Shown: positions 1 through 10,781, numbered from the stretch's first letter. The stretch: DNA of 64,000 nucleotides from Planctomycetota bacterium (GCA_022711465.1 JAKLEZ010000020.1:42506-106505), one strand, 5' to 3'. Translations and numbers: made by a program. Notes: generated by a model not told the origin, from the letters alone.

Positions 1-488
1 CCTTGCCGCTCCGATACAACCGCGGCCGCCGACTCCGGGGCCTCAGGAGCTGCGACCCGGGAATCCTCGCTCTGAGACAAGACTGTGGGCTCGTCTGGGG
101 CATCAAAGCTTGCGGAGGTATCATCATCGGAGGGTGATTTGCGTTGGTCAATCCTGGTTCGGCCGCTCTCGCAAACCTCGCGATCCCCGCCCGCCGCTAC
201 CCTCGATGATCGCCCTTCCTCCGCCGGAGAGGCCGTTTCTCGAGCGGGGCCCGGCGTCACCGCCTCGGCGGCCTTCTGTTGCCGCTGATAGGTGGAGGAA
301 ATCTGATCAACCCGCTGGTCAAGCAGTCTGCGCAGCATCAGGGTTGTCTGGCGGGTTGCGGTCAACACCGCCGCGAACGCCTGGGAACCACCGGATGATG
401 ATTCCTCAGTCGGCGTAGGGTCCGCGACCGTCTGCCGGGCCCGGCTTACCGCTCCGGGCTCGGCATCCGCCGCTGCCACTGTGGTCAT
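1..488 (-). CDS. FliK-like flagellar hook-length control protein, N-terminal part (runs off the window)
   Basis: An open minus-strand frame starts with ATG at 488 and stays open to the left edge, giving 162 complete codons. A GGAGG ribosome binding site lies 7 nt upstream of the ATG. The visible part is low complexity and rich in Ala, Ser, Glu and Pro, with a short helical stretch (TLMLRRLLDQRVDQI) and no recognisable domain. FliK proteins have such disordered N-termini and a conserved C-terminal domain that would lie outside the window. The assignment rests mainly on position, since fliK follows fliJ and a YlxF/MotE-like gene in many flagellar operons. It could instead be another flagellar accessory protein. 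Confidence 0.5.
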   Translation of the reverse strand, partial: MTTVAAADAEPGAVSRARQTVADPTPTEESSSGGSQAFAAVLTATRQTTLMLRRLLDQRVDQISSTYQRQQKAAEAVTPGPARETASPAEEGRSSRVAAGGDREVCESGRTRIDQRKSPSDDDTSASFDAPDEPTVLSQSEDSRVAAPEAPESAAAVVSERQ

Positions 489-511
489 GTCGGCCTCCGT
501 GCGGAGGTGGC

Positions 512-1168
512 TTACGGACCATCCACGCCGTTCGCCGGTTTACCCGTCTCATCCTGAGCCTGTATCTGGTCCAGGATCCTCCTGATCCAGAGCTTCTCCT
601 CCGCCGTTTTGCACGCGTTCACGATCTTCTTCCGCCGGTTCGGGTCCATCTTGATGAGCAGATGAACCACGTCGGCGTCTTTCTCCTTGCTCTTGAGCAG
701 GTCCTTGGCCAGCTTCGGTTCCATGCCGGAGTACATCTCCATGGCCTGGGTGAAGCCTTCCTGCTCGACCTGCTCCTGAAGAGCCTTTTTCTGTTTCTCG
801 AAGGATTCGTTCTGCTTCTGGATTTCCTCCAGCCGGCGAAGGACGCGAACCTCGAGGGACTCGCCCAACGACTTGCGTTGCGTGCTTTCCTGCTCCAGAC
901 GTTCGGCCTGGAGTTGAAGCGCCTCTCGCCGGGCCTGGCCGGCGGCGATCTCCTCACGGGATCGTTGCGGCGGAGCCTCCTGTGTCGTCGGCTGGCTCGC
1001 GGCCACCGGCTGACTGGTCGGATACTCGCCGCGCAGCACCTCGGCAACCTGGCCGACCCGCTCCTTGTTCAGCCGCCCGGTGGCGAACAGGAAACCCACC
1101 AAGCCAACCAGAGCGAAGAGGTTGACCATCGCCAAGAGGGCCAGGATGGTATAAAGCCTCTTTATCAT
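512..1168 (-). CDS. MotE/YlxF-like flagellar protein with MgtE-N-type C-terminal domain
   Basis: 218 aa. An N-terminal membrane segment (about residues 7-30) is followed by a charged coiled coil (about 65-145). The C-terminal helical domain contains EMYSGMEPKLAKDLL and VVHLLIKMDPNRRKKI, typical of the MgtE N-domain/FliG-M-like fold of MotE and Bacillus YlxF. Such proteins lie between fliJ and fliK and act at the stator or export apparatus. The ATG overlaps the fliJ stop by 4 nt (ATGA), so translation is probably coupled. The family assignment is by motif and position. Confidence 0.7.
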   Translation of the reverse strand: MIKRLYTILALLAMVNLFALVGLVGFLFATGRLNKERVGQVAEVLRGEYPTSQPVAASQPTTQEAPPQRSREEIAAGQARREALQLQAERLEQESTQRKSLGESLEVRVLRRLEEIQKQNESFEKQKKALQEQVEQEGFTQAMEMYSGMEPKLAKDLLKSKEKDADVVHLLIKMDPNRRKKIVNACKTAEEKLWIRRILDQIQAQDETGKPANGVDGP

Positions 1169-1629
1169 GACGCACCCACCTGCTGATCGAACACATAGCG
1201 AACCGTCGTCAGGTCATCGGCAGCCAGCGCCTCCACCCGATCCTGCTCGCCTCGGTGCTGCTCCCACTGCCGCTCCTTGAGCTTCTCCAGGATCCGTCGC
1301 TGCTTGGCGGCTTCGGCCAGATCCGCGCGCTCGCGGGCCAATTCCGCCTCCAGGAAGCGCGCCTTGGCCTGTCCTTCCAGTACACCCTTGTGCAGGCCGC
1401 CCAGCCATTGCCGGTGGCGGATGATCTGCTGCATGTCGATCGTGCCCGGCTGTCGGCCGATTCGGATGGCCCGGAGCTCGTCGTGAATCTGCTTCTCCAG
1501 CGACGCCATGTGGTTCTGCAGGTTCCGGATCTCCCGAAGCCGGCCGGCTACAATCCGCTTGCGCTCGTCCTCCCGCTGCCGTCGGATCCGCAGCATGGTC
1601 TCGAATCGGAATTTGAATCGCTTGGCCAT
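1165..1629 (-). CDS. fliJ: Flagellar export protein FliJ
   Basis: 154 aa, the usual FliJ length. The N-terminus (KRFKFRFETMLRIRRQRED) matches the FliJ opening, and almost the whole protein is one long charged coiled coil. FliJ is the central stalk-like chaperone of the flagellar type III export ATPase and works with FliI and FliH in the cytoplasm. It lies 89 nt downstream of fliI and overlaps the following MotE-like gene by 4 nt. Confidence 0.85.
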   Translation of the reverse strand: MAKRFKFRFETMLRIRRQREDERKRIVAGRLREIRNLQNHMASLEKQIHDELRAIRIGRQPGTIDMQQIIRHRQWLGGLHKGVLEGQAKARFLEAELARERADLAEAAKQRRILEKLKERQWEQHRGEQDRVEALAADDLTTVRYVFDQQVGAS

Positions 1630-1718
1630 CCTTGACCGCCTCAGGAGCGTGAGAATCCCACCTCACACTCTTCTTCCTTGCGATGGCACACGCGTCCCGT
1701 GGTGCACCACCGGTCCTT

Positions 1719-3122
1719 CTACCGAGCTCCGACCGTACCCGCCGCCGCCGGGCGGCGCGGCGCAGCATTCGCTTGCGGCGCCGGGTTGCGGCCGCCGAGC
1801 CGCTGACGCGTCTGCTCAATCAGATCGGCCAGGGCGATCAGCTGCTCATGGGCTTGAGCGAACCCGACCCGTTCGCGTATTCCCTGCTGAAGAAACGCCA
1901 GCACCGCCGGCCGGGTCTCGATCACGGTGTCAAACTGGGCGTTGGATCCGGGGGCGTACGCCCCGATATTCACCAGGTCCTCGATCTCATTCCACGTCGC
2001 CAGCATCCGAACGACCAGCCGGGCAGCGTTGAGCAGCTCTTCATCCACCACGTCCACCATGACACGGCTGATGCTGTCGGTGACGCCGATCGCCGGGTAG
2101 TGAGCCTGGTTGGCCAGTCTCCTTGCCAGCCAGATGTGGCCGTCGAGGATGCCGCGAACCATATCGCCGACCGGATCATTGATGTCGTCAGCCTCCACAA
2201 GAACTGTATAGAACCCAGTGATACTCCCGGTCTGCGTGCGCCCGGCCCGCTCCAGCAACTGGGGAAACAACCCGAACACGCTGGGGGTATACCCCTTGGT
2301 CGCCGGCGGCTCACCGGCCGCCAGGCCGATCTGCCGCTGGGCCATAGCGATGCGAGTCACTGAATCCATGAGAAGGAGGACATCTTTCCCCTGGTCGCGG
2401 AAGAACTCGGCGATCGCGGTCGCGGTGAAACCCGCACGCACGCGAAGCACCGGCGACTCGTCCGACGTACTGACCACCATGACCGTCTTCCGGCAGCCTG
2501 CCGGACCTAGATCCTTGTCAATGAACTCATTAACCTCGCGGCCGCGTTCACCGATCAACCCGACGACGACCACGTCGGCATCGGTGTGCTGAGCGATCAT
2601 GCCCATGAGGACGCTCTTGCCGACGCCGGTGCCGGCGAAGAGGCCCATGCGCTGGCCGCGACCGGCTGTCAGCAGGCCGTCGATGGCCCGGATGCCCGTC
2701 GAAAGAGGCTCGGAAATCCGCGGCCTTTTGAGGGCCTTGGGGGCCGTCCGATACAACGGGTAGTGCGCCTTCGCGTGCAGGGGCGGACCGCCGTCGATCG
2801 GCTGCCCCAAGCCATCGAGCACCCGCCCGACCAGAGCGTCGGTCACGCCGACACCCGCCTCGTCGGGAAGGGCTGTGACCTGATCGCCGCGAGCGATCCC
2901 GAGTGTGTCTCGCAACGGCATGAGAATCGCATCGTCATCCTTGAAGCCGACCACCTGGGCCTCGATCTTGCCGCCGGCCAGATCGATGACACACATCGTG
3001 CCCACGGGCGCTGGCAGCCCCTCGACCCGAACGGTCAACCCGACGACGTCGGCCACCCGGCCGATCAACGCCGGCGTGCACATCCGCTCCACGCGGTCGA
3101 TCTCCCCGGCGAAGGCATTCAT
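1719..3122 (-). CDS. fliI: Flagellum-specific export ATPase FliI
   Basis: 467 aa from the chosen ATG at 3122. A G-rich Shine-Dalgarno is directly upstream, and the start lies 4 nt after the fliH stop. A longer frame from 3248 only adds a Pro/Arg-rich shadow of fliH. The Walker A motif GTGVGKS is at about residues 164-170, and the F1-ATPase-like sequences GLIGERGREVNEF and LLLMDSVTRIAMAQRQIGL are present. FliI hydrolyses ATP to energise substrate unfolding and delivery to the flagellar export gate. The C-terminus is rich in Ala, Pro and Arg. Confidence 0.95.
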   Translation of the reverse strand: MNAFAGEIDRVERMCTPALIGRVADVVGLTVRVEGLPAPVGTMCVIDLAGGKIEAQVVGFKDDDAILMPLRDTLGIARGDQVTALPDEAGVGVTDALVGRVLDGLGQPIDGGPPLHAKAHYPLYRTAPKALKRPRISEPLSTGIRAIDGLLTAGRGQRMGLFAGTGVGKSVLMGMIAQHTDADVVVVGLIGERGREVNEFIDKDLGPAGCRKTVMVVSTSDESPVLRVRAGFTATAIAEFFRDQGKDVLLLMDSVTRIAMAQRQIGLAAGEPPATKGYTPSVFGLFPQLLERAGRTQTGSITGFYTVLVEADDINDPVGDMVRGILDGHIWLARRLANQAHYPAIGVTDSISRVMVDVVDEELLNAARLVVRMLATWNEIEDLVNIGAYAPGSNAQFDTVIETRPAVLAFLQQGIRERVGFAQAHEQLIALADLIEQTRQRLGGRNPAPQANAAPRRPAAAGTVGAR

Positions 3123-3126
3123 CCAC

Positions 3127-3888
3127 TCACCCCCCCAAGCCCGTCGAACACCCGCTCCCACCGGCCGCGGGATCCTCCACGGCGGGGGCGGCGAGCTGAT
3201 CGGTGATGCGGTCGAGTTGGGTCTCCAGGGCGGCGTCAACCGCTCCACTGTCCCAATGCACCCGGCACCCTCCGGGTGACATCCGCGGATCCTCCACGAT
3301 CTCGACGTGTTTCCATTGGCCCTTGCGTCCGAGCAGACCGTCGGCGAACGCCTGGGCTGCGGCGGTATCGGCCGGATGAACCACCAGGGTCACTTCCGAA
3401 CGACGACCGGCGAGGCGAACGGCTTCCTCGAGGTTGGCCAGCACGACATTCCGTTCCCGTTGGCCCACATGGTGAACCACGCGCCGGGCGATGGCCATGG
3501 CCAGTTCGACCAGGTCCTGCCGCGCGGAAGCCAGCCACAACGCGCGACCGGTCTCGATCTGCCCGATCAGGTCCTCGCAGGCGGCAATGAGCAGCCTCTG
3601 CTGTTCACCGAACTCCCGACGAGCCAAGGCGAACGCCTCGTCGCGTCCGGATTGAAGACCGTCCTCGCGACCGGCGATGAAACCCGCTTCACGGCCCTCC
3701 CTCCGAGCCTGCTCCCTGATCTCCGTGACCTGGGCCCGAGCCTGTTTGCACAACTCGGCGGCGTTCCTCTGTGCGGCAGTCAGTACGCCCCGGGCCTCGC
3801 GAAGCACATCGTTGACCACGAACGCGCGAGCTCCCAGGCTCTCCGGGCCGGCCGACCGGGCCTTGATGATAGTGGGTTGTCTGTTCAT
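3127..3888 (-). CDS. fliH: FliH-like regulator of the flagellar export ATPase
   Basis: 253 aa. The N-terminal half is a charged helix with FliH-type spaced small residues (EQARREGREAGFIAGREDG). The C-terminal domain holds the FliH/HrpE stretch around LVELAMAIARRVVHH and RLAGRRSEVTLVVHP. FliH dimers bind FliI and anchor it at the export gate. The gene lies between fliG and fliI, 16 nt after fliG and 4 nt before fliI, as expected for the canonical fliFGHIJ order. The last roughly 25 residues are variable. Confidence 0.85.
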   Translation of the reverse strand: MNRQPTIIKARSAGPESLGARAFVVNDVLREARGVLTAAQRNAAELCKQARAQVTEIREQARREGREAGFIAGREDGLQSGRDEAFALARREFGEQQRLLIAACEDLIGQIETGRALWLASARQDLVELAMAIARRVVHHVGQRERNVVLANLEEAVRLAGRRSEVTLVVHPADTAAAQAFADGLLGRKGQWKHVEIVEDPRMSPGGCRVHWDSGAVDAALETQLDRITDQLAAPAVEDPAAGGSGCSTGLGG

Positions 3889-3904
3889 GCCGCCTCTCGT
3901 TCAC

Positions 3905-4957
3905 TCACACCACGATATCCGTGTCGCCGCCGCGACCCTGGAGAATGATCTCGCCTGCATCCTCGAGCCGGCGAACCACATCGACGATCTTCTGCTGGGC
4001 GCCCTCCACGTCGCTCAACCGGACCGGGCCCATGTAGTCCATCTCCTCCTTGATCAACAGGGCCGCCCGTTCAGACATGTTCTTGAAGATCTTCTCCTTC
4101 ATTTCCTCGCTGGCTGTCTTCAGAGCCAAGGCAAGCTGATCGTGATCGATCTCCTTGAGCACCGACTGGATGCCCTTGTCGTTGACCAGCAGAATGTCCT
4201 CGAACACAAACATCAGCCGCCGGATCTGCTCGACCAGTTCCGGGTCCTCGGCCTCCAGCGTCTCGAGGATGCCCTTCTCCGTCGCCCGGTCGGCGAGGTT
4301 GAGCATTTCGGCCACCGCCTCAACTCCACCGACTTTCTGGAACTGCTGGGATACGATGCCGGAGAGCCTCTGCTCCAGGCCCATTTCGACCTCGCGAATG
4401 ACCTCGGGGTTGGTCTGCTCCATGTTGGCCACCCGAGTGACGACCTCGATTTGCTTGGCGGGGGGCAGCCCGGCCAGGATCTCGCTGCCCTTGCTGCTGG
4501 GCAGGTGAGCCAGGATCAGAGCGATGGTCTGCGGATGCTCGTCCTGCATGAATGTCAACAGGTTCTCGCTCTCGGCCTTTTGCAGGAAGCTGAACGGCTG
4601 CTGATGCACCTGGTGCTCGATCTGCTGCATCACCTTCACGGCCTCTTCCTTGGGCAAGGCCTGCTCGAGCACCATCTTGGCGTAGTTCAACCCCCCCTCG
4701 TTGGCATACTGCTTGGCCAGGGCAACGTTGTAGAACTCCTCGACGATGGCCTGGCTCTTCTCCGGAGGAACCACTCCCAGGGAAGCGATCTCACGAGTCA
4801 GATCTTCAACCGCCTCCCGATCCATATTCCGCATCAGCTTGCCGGCAACCGCCGGGCCCACGGCAAGCAGGAACACCGCGACCTTGCGTTGGCCGGCGTA
4901 CTCCTGCGGTCCCTCGTCCGCCAGAGCCTGAGATCGTCCTTTCTTGGCGCCTGCCAT
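3905..4957 (-). CDS. fliG: Flagellar motor switch protein FliG
   Basis: 350 aa, slightly longer than typical (about 330-340). It contains the conserved EEFYNVALA-like N-domain segment, the EHPQTIALILAHLP motif (EHPQ signature) of the middle domain, and the C-terminal domain with VFEDILLVNDKGIQSVLKEID, which carries the charged torque-generating residues. The last residues hold the usual D-E-G/I pattern (DAGEIILQG). FliG sits on the cytoplasmic face of the MS ring and couples stator ion flow to rotation. It is 21 nt downstream of fliF. Confidence 0.97.
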   Translation of the reverse strand: MAGAKKGRSQALADEGPQEYAGQRKVAVFLLAVGPAVAGKLMRNMDREAVEDLTREIASLGVVPPEKSQAIVEEFYNVALAKQYANEGGLNYAKMVLEQALPKEEAVKVMQQIEHQVHQQPFSFLQKAESENLLTFMQDEHPQTIALILAHLPSSKGSEILAGLPPAKQIEVVTRVANMEQTNPEVIREVEMGLEQRLSGIVSQQFQKVGGVEAVAEMLNLADRATEKGILETLEAEDPELVEQIRRLMFVFEDILLVNDKGIQSVLKEIDHDQLALALKTASEEMKEKIFKNMSERAALLIKEEMDYMGPVRLSDVEGAQQKIVDVVRRLEDAGEIILQGRGGDTDIVV

Positions 4958-4978
4958 GGTCTCTCCACCGACGAAAGA

Positions 4979-6664
4979 CTACTTCTGCTCCGCGTCGATC
5001 CAGCGCTTCAGAATCCCGACCGACCCGTCGGGATCGTCGTTGATCATCTCCACCACCTGATCCACCACCTTCTGACGATGCAGGGTGGACTCATCAATCT
5101 CCTTGCCGACCAGCAGCGAGTCGGAGAGTGCCGCCTCGCCGATCGGCTCCTCGGCCACTGTGAGGTCAATCTCCTCGACCGCCCCCTTCTTCTTACCGCT
5201 CTTGATGCGGATCACCTGAGGCGTGGGTGGTTCCTCGCCCGGCAGCACTGGCCCTTCGCTCACCCGACGGACCATCATGAGCATCATCAGCAGACTCAGC
5301 ACGGCCAGAGCTCCCAGGCCGACCTTGCCGCCGTTGGCCTTGACCAGCGAGAGAACGCCCTCTGACTGGCCGACCTCAACCGGCTGCCCCATCTGGATGG
5401 TCGCGTCGTCGTGAATCCAGGTCACCTCGATCTGCTCGTCGGCCGACTCCTTCGTGGTCAGCCCGAGCACCCGACGAACCTGGCCCTTCATCTTGGCGAG
5501 CTCCGGCGCCGCGAAGGTGGCCAGTTCCGCATCGGTCGGATCCTTACCATTGCTCTGTTTCTTGAAGATCGCGGCCAGGTAGCTGCGCGGCACGTTCACC
5601 GATGCAAACAGGTCCTTGATTCCGTTGGGACGCTTCTCGGTCTTGGTCACCGTGCTGTCGACCTGGGCGTCGTATTCGGTCTCCGCAGTGTTCTTCTCCG
5701 TGCTCTCCAGAGGAGCACCGCCTCCGGCAATAGCCACTGACGTGTTGGGATTGACGCCCGGCTCCTCGCTGGTCGATCCCCGAGTCTGCGTCATGGTGTC
5801 CGACTTGTCGCGTTTGAGCACCGGCTTGCCGAATTTGTGCTCGACCATCGATGTGGTCTGATCGTCCAAGCGAGCGTGAACGGCCACCAGAAGACCAGGA
5901 ATGCTGGCGTAGAGTTCCCGGATCTTGTTTGCGAAGTAGGCTTCAGTTCTCTGGCGGGCCTCCAGGCCGGCCGTGTCGGCGACTTCCTCGGGCTTGGGCA
6001 ACACGTAGGAACGCCCGCTGACCATGTCGGCGATCTTCACCTGAGTAGGATCCAGTCCGCTAACCGCTCCGCTGACCATGTTGGCGATGGCGGCGATTCG
6101 GTCGCGGCCGAATTCCAGCCCGCCTTTGGGCCGCACAAATACACTGGCCGTCGGAACGACCGACGGCTGGCCGATACCGCGCTTCTTGTCGTTGTTGATG
6201 AAGACCCGGGCATCCTCGATCCCGTCGAATTGGCGGAGCACCTGGGCCAACTGGTTCTGCAGGGCCACGGACCACTGGCGGTCCTTCTCCCCGCTAGTCG
6301 CCCAGACACTGCCCTCCTTGATCAACACGTCGAAGCCGATACTCGTATCGCGAGGCAGGGACTGGGACTGGGCCAGCTGGGCGTAGAGCCGGACACGGTC
6401 GGCCGTGGGCACCATGATCGTGCCGCCAACCGTCTTGTGGGCGGCGCGCATAGCGGTGAGCTTCTGCTCGATCTGGGCGACCTCCTGGGAAGTCATCGGT
6501 TGGTCGAGCAGTGCCACCATGGTCGGCGTGCTCGCCCAGTGAACCAGGTAGCCCAGGGCCACCACGATCAGCACGGCACACGAGCCGACAGCCAAACGCT
6601 GCGAAATCGTCAGCCCCTTGAGGTGGGCTCCCGTCTGCGCGATGAGCTTTCTGAGGAATTCCAT
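4979..6664 (-). CDS. fliF: Flagellar MS-ring protein FliF
   Basis: 561 aa, the normal FliF size. The first transmembrane helix is at about residues 25-47. It is followed by the YscJ/FliF ring-building motifs including a VFINNDKK segment, a low-complexity periplasmic linker (about 285-345), a second transmembrane helix (about 450-470: LGALAVLSLLMMLMMV) and a C-terminal FliG-binding tail ending VGILKRWIDAEQK. FliF forms the inner-membrane ring on which the motor and export gate assemble. An AACAGGAA ribosome binding site precedes the ATG. Confidence 0.96.
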   Translation of the reverse strand: MEFLRKLIAQTGAHLKGLTISQRLAVGSCAVLIVVALGYLVHWASTPTMVALLDQPMTSQEVAQIEQKLTAMRAAHKTVGGTIMVPTADRVRLYAQLAQSQSLPRDTSIGFDVLIKEGSVWATSGEKDRQWSVALQNQLAQVLRQFDGIEDARVFINNDKKRGIGQPSVVPTASVFVRPKGGLEFGRDRIAAIANMVSGAVSGLDPTQVKIADMVSGRSYVLPKPEEVADTAGLEARQRTEAYFANKIRELYASIPGLLVAVHARLDDQTTSMVEHKFGKPVLKRDKSDTMTQTRGSTSEEPGVNPNTSVAIAGGGAPLESTEKNTAETEYDAQVDSTVTKTEKRPNGIKDLFASVNVPRSYLAAIFKKQSNGKDPTDAELATFAAPELAKMKGQVRRVLGLTTKESADEQIEVTWIHDDATIQMGQPVEVGQSEGVLSLVKANGGKVGLGALAVLSLLMMLMMVRRVSEGPVLPGEEPPTPQVIRIKSGKKKGAVEEIDLTVAEEPIGEAALSDSLLVGKEIDESTLHRQKVVDQVVEMINDDPDGSVGILKRWIDAEQK

Positions 6665-6749
6665 TTCCTGTTGCTCCCTGCTGAACCGGCCTCCTGCCGG
6701 TCGAAGACCCTGGCCATCCCTGACCCAAGAAGGCCCGCCGCCCCGGCCA

Positions 6750-7067
6750 TCACACCCTCATCTGCTGAACCTCGCGATAGGCATCCACGAGCTTGTTGCG
6801 CATCTCCATGAGCATGCTGAAGGCCACGTCGGCTTTCTTGACCGCGGTCAGGACTTCGGCCAAGTTGTCCGTTTGCCCGGTCGCAACCCGCTCGATTCCG
6901 TCTGCAGCCTCCTGCTGCAGACGGTTCACCTCACTAAGGTTGTCCAGCAGCAGATCTTTGAATGACTTGCCGTCGGCGGTCGTCGTTGGACCGGCCTGGT
7001 CAGGTCGAATCGATGGCCCGATCGAACCGGTCTGCAAAGCCTGTATGCTGAGTGGGTCAGCCATCAT
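6750..7067 (-). CDS. fliE: Flagellar hook-basal body protein FliE
   Basis: 105 aa, the usual length. The central FKDLLLDNLSEVNRLQ and the C-terminal LTAVKKADVAFSMLMEMRNKLVDAYREVQQM match the FliE signature. FliE joins the MS ring to the proximal rod. A GGAGGAGC ribosome binding site serves either of two adjacent ATG codons (7067 or 7064). It lies between flgC and fliF, the conserved flgB-flgC-fliE order. Confidence 0.95.
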   Translation of the reverse strand: MMADPLSIQALQTGSIGPSIRPDQAGPTTTADGKSFKDLLLDNLSEVNRLQQEAADGIERVATGQTDNLAEVLTAVKKADVAFSMLMEMRNKLVDAYREVQQMRV

Positions 7068-7081
7068 GCTCCTCCTTCACC

Positions 7082-7492
7082 CTAGGCAATCAGCCTCAAG
7101 GTGGATGAGATCATGTCCTTGGTCGCCTCCATGGCCGTGATGTTGGCCTCGTACGCCCGCGAGGCGAGCATGGCGTTGATCATCTCCGTCCCGTGATCGA
7201 CGTTCGGCATCTCGACTCTGCCCTTGTCAGGCCCCGACTTGATGGCGTCGGGATGACCGGGAATCGAAAGCAGGATTCCCCGACTGGGGTCCTCCTCGAT
7301 CCTGGCCACATGGACACCCGGGCCGCCGCGGCCATCCCCGGTCTGGAAAACCGCCATGCGCCGCTTGTACGGCCCCGGTTGGCCATCGGCCCGGCTGGTC
7401 GCCTGAGCATTCGCGATGTTGCCCGCAATCGTATCCAACCGAATCCGCTGGGCCACCAATCCCGATGTGCTGATATCCAGTGAACCGAACAT
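7082..7492 (-). CDS. flgC: Flagellar basal-body rod protein FlgC
   Basis: 136 aa. The N-terminal rod signature (LDISTSGLVAQRIRLDTIAG, then NIANA) and the C-terminal EMINAMLASRAYEANITAM with a helical end are both present. These two ends pair in the rod structure. The protein is a proximal rod component exported through the flagellar type III system. It lies 14 nt upstream of fliE. Confidence 0.96.
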   Translation of the reverse strand: MFGSLDISTSGLVAQRIRLDTIAGNIANAQATSRADGQPGPYKRRMAVFQTGDGRGGPGVHVARIEEDPSRGILLSIPGHPDAIKSGPDKGRVEMPNVDHGTEMINAMLASRAYEANITAMEATKDMISSTLRLIA

Positions 7493-7578
7493 CCGATGAT
7501 CCTTCTGCCTTCCTTCTCAGGAACCCATCGCCACACCGGCGATCCGCTACAGGGCGGCGCCTTCACGGCGTGCGCCGA

Positions 7579-8013
7579 CTAGCTCTGCCCCCGGATGGCC
7601 GCCTTGAGCCCCTCGAATCTCGAGCGAAGCAGCTCGATCGCCGCCTGATGCATCATGGTGTTCTCGGCCATGGCCGCCATCTGCCGCTCGACCCGAGCGT
7701 TGGTGTGGTCATGGAACAACACGTTTTCGGCAGGCACTTCACTGGGGTCAACTACCAGATGGCCCTGTTCGTCCTGTCGTATCTCGTCGGTCCCCTTCAG
7801 TACGAACTCACTGGTCGGTCTCTCGTTCCGGGCCTCCAGCGCCTTGCGAAGCGATTCCTGGAACGCCTTCGGATCCAGTTGCCTTGCGCGATAGTCCGGG
7901 TTGTCGATGTTGGCGATGTTCTCGGCCAGCATCCGCTGGCGAGCCTCAGTGAAGGCGACCAGTTTCTCGAGCGCGGTTATCGGCCCACTATTCGCCAAGT
8001 CCGTCAGGAACAT
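7579..8013 (-). CDS. flgB: Flagellar basal-body rod protein FlgB
   Basis: 144 aa from ATG 8013, chosen because a GGAAAGAGGTGG ribosome binding site lies just upstream and because the FlgB N-terminus (ITALEKLVAFTEARQRMLAENIANIDNPDYRA) begins shortly after it. The open frame extends to 8148, but the extra 45 residues look non-coding. The C-terminal half has the VERQMAAMAENTMMHQAAIELL segment typical of FlgB. It is a proximal rod subunit and the first structural gene after the two-component regulators. Confidence 0.95.
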   Translation of the reverse strand: MFLTDLANSGPITALEKLVAFTEARQRMLAENIANIDNPDYRARQLDPKAFQESLRKALEARNERPTSEFVLKGTDEIRQDEQGHLVVDPSEVPAENVLFHDHTNARVERQMAAMAENTMMHQAAIELLRSRFEGLKAAIRGQS

Positions 8014-8180
8014 CACACCACCTCTTTCCGCCCGGCAACACGCCGGCCGGTCCGTGCGCAGGCACGGAGTCATCACACCAACTACCCCCTGCATGAACGA
8101 TGCCAGATTGCCCGAATTGACATCCCGGCCTCCCAGCGGGGCCCACACCGGCCACCAGCTGCCGAGACTTGCGCCTCAGC

Positions 8181-8195
8181 GCAAATCCTGCGCTT
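8181..8195 (-). promoter_or_regulatory. Weak sigma54-like element upstream of flgB
   Basis: In the 281-nt gap between the sigma54 activator gene and flgB, the minus strand reads AAGCGCAGGATTTGC. Against TGGCACG-N4-TTGC the -12 half is exact and the -24 half is AG instead of GG. It overlaps a perfect inverted repeat TTGCGC-N4-GCGCAA (8169-8184). The location, ahead of the rod/basal-body operon and next to an NtrC-type regulator gene, is suggestive. The poor -24 element keeps confidence low. Confidence 0.22.
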
Positions 8196-8294
8196 CTCAC
8201 CATACGCGGCTCCGACTCCCACGCTCGGCGCCTCCCGGCCTTCCGTTTCACCGGTCTCACCCTCGGTCATCCACACTCCAGACGAGCCGACACG

Positions 8295-9680
<1,386 letters not shown>

Positions 9681-9851
9681 GCGACAAAACCTCCCTGACG
9701 AGTTGTCAGCTTCGAACCTTCGGTCCTCGGCGATCAGTTGATGGGTCGGTCCTGCCCGTCGACCTGGGAGCAGCCCAAGGGCACACCGAAGTGCCCCTCG
9801 GCCTGACTGAGCTCGCCGAGCTCAGAACCTCCACCTCACTACTGTCTTTCG

Positions 9852-10781
9852 TCACTCATCACCGGCCTGCACCCCATTCCTCGCCACCCGAAGAGTGAAC
9901 ACCGCCCCCCCACCTGCGCGGTTGGCCGCTTGAACGCTCCCTCCCAGCGTTTCCGCGATCTGATGAACGATGGACAATCCCAGGCCGGTCCCGGTGTCCT
10001 TGGTCGTGAAGAACGGATTGAAGATCCGGTCCAGGAGTTCCTCGGGAATACCCGGCCCGCTGTCGGCGACGGTCAAGGCGACGTAGTCGGCGTCGACGTC
10101 CTCCAGCCGGACGGTTACCCGGCGCGGCGGGGGCGACTGGGCGGCGGCCTCGATCGCATTGAACAGCAGGTTGAGCAGGGCCCGCTGCAGCATGGCTGCA
10201 TCAGTCACCAGCTCCACGTCCTCCAGGTTGCGTTCCGCGATCACCTCGATCTGCAACCGTTGACTTCTCGCCGCCGCCAGCTCGATCGTCTCCCGAACCA
10301 CGGTGTGTAGCCGAACCCGGCCGGGCACCGCCTTGGTTGGCCGGCCGAATTCGAGAATATCCGTCACCACGGACTCCAGCGAACTCACCCCCTTGATGAT
10401 TTTGTCCACCACCCGGAGGGATTCCGGTCGATCCTTCAGATCACGTCGAAGCAGCGAGGCGAACAAGCCGATGCCGCCCAGCGGATTGCGGATTTCATGG
10501 GCCACGCCCGCGGCCAACCCGCCTAGGGCCGCCAATCGCTCCCGCCGACGCAGCAACCGGTTCTTGTCAGCCAGTTCCTCGCGAAGACGGACCACCTCCC
10601 GGCCCAGCCTGTCATGAGACAGCTTCAGCTGCTCGGTCACCTGGTTGTATGCGTCAATGATCGCGCCGAGTTCACGCTCACGAGGGGTCAAGTCCGCGAC
10701 CGCGGCCGCAGTCAACCCCATACCCGGTGGCTGTCGACCGGCTGCCCCGCATCTGTCCGACATCGTCGCCGCAGGGCTCAT
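9852..10781 (-). CDS. Soluble histidine kinase of the flagellar two-component system (NtrB/FleS-like)
   Basis: 309 aa from ATG 10781, which overlaps the FlgN-like stop (ATGA). An in-frame ATG at 10793 is also possible. There is no transmembrane segment. A helical N-terminus leads into the HisKA domain with HEIRNPLGGIG (phospho-accepting His), then HATPase_c with the DSGPGIP, FFTTKDTGTGLGLSI and GGGAVFTL nucleotide-binding boxes. It is the probable partner of the sigma54 response regulator 171 nt downstream, presumably responding to a cytoplasmic flagellar-assembly cue. Confidence 0.85.
   Translation of the reverse strand: MSPAATMSDRCGAAGRQPPGMGLTAAAVADLTPRERELGAIIDAYNQVTEQLKLSHDRLGREVVRLREELADKNRLLRRRERLAALGGLAAGVAHEIRNPLGGIGLFASLLRRDLKDRPESLRVVDKIIKGVSSLESVVTDILEFGRPTKAVPGRVRLHTVVRETIELAAARSQRLQIEVIAERNLEDVELVTDAAMLQRALLNLLFNAIEAAAQSPPPRRVTVRLEDVDADYVALTVADSGPGIPEELLDRIFNPFFTTKDTGTGLGLSIVHQIAETLGGSVQAANRAGGGAVFTLRVARNGVQAGDE

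Noticed and set aside
3677..5365. 562-codon plus-strand ORF opposite fliG and fliF
   Set aside because: It is a shadow on the opposite strand of high-GC flagellar genes whose products are unambiguous. It has no domain and no ribosome binding site.
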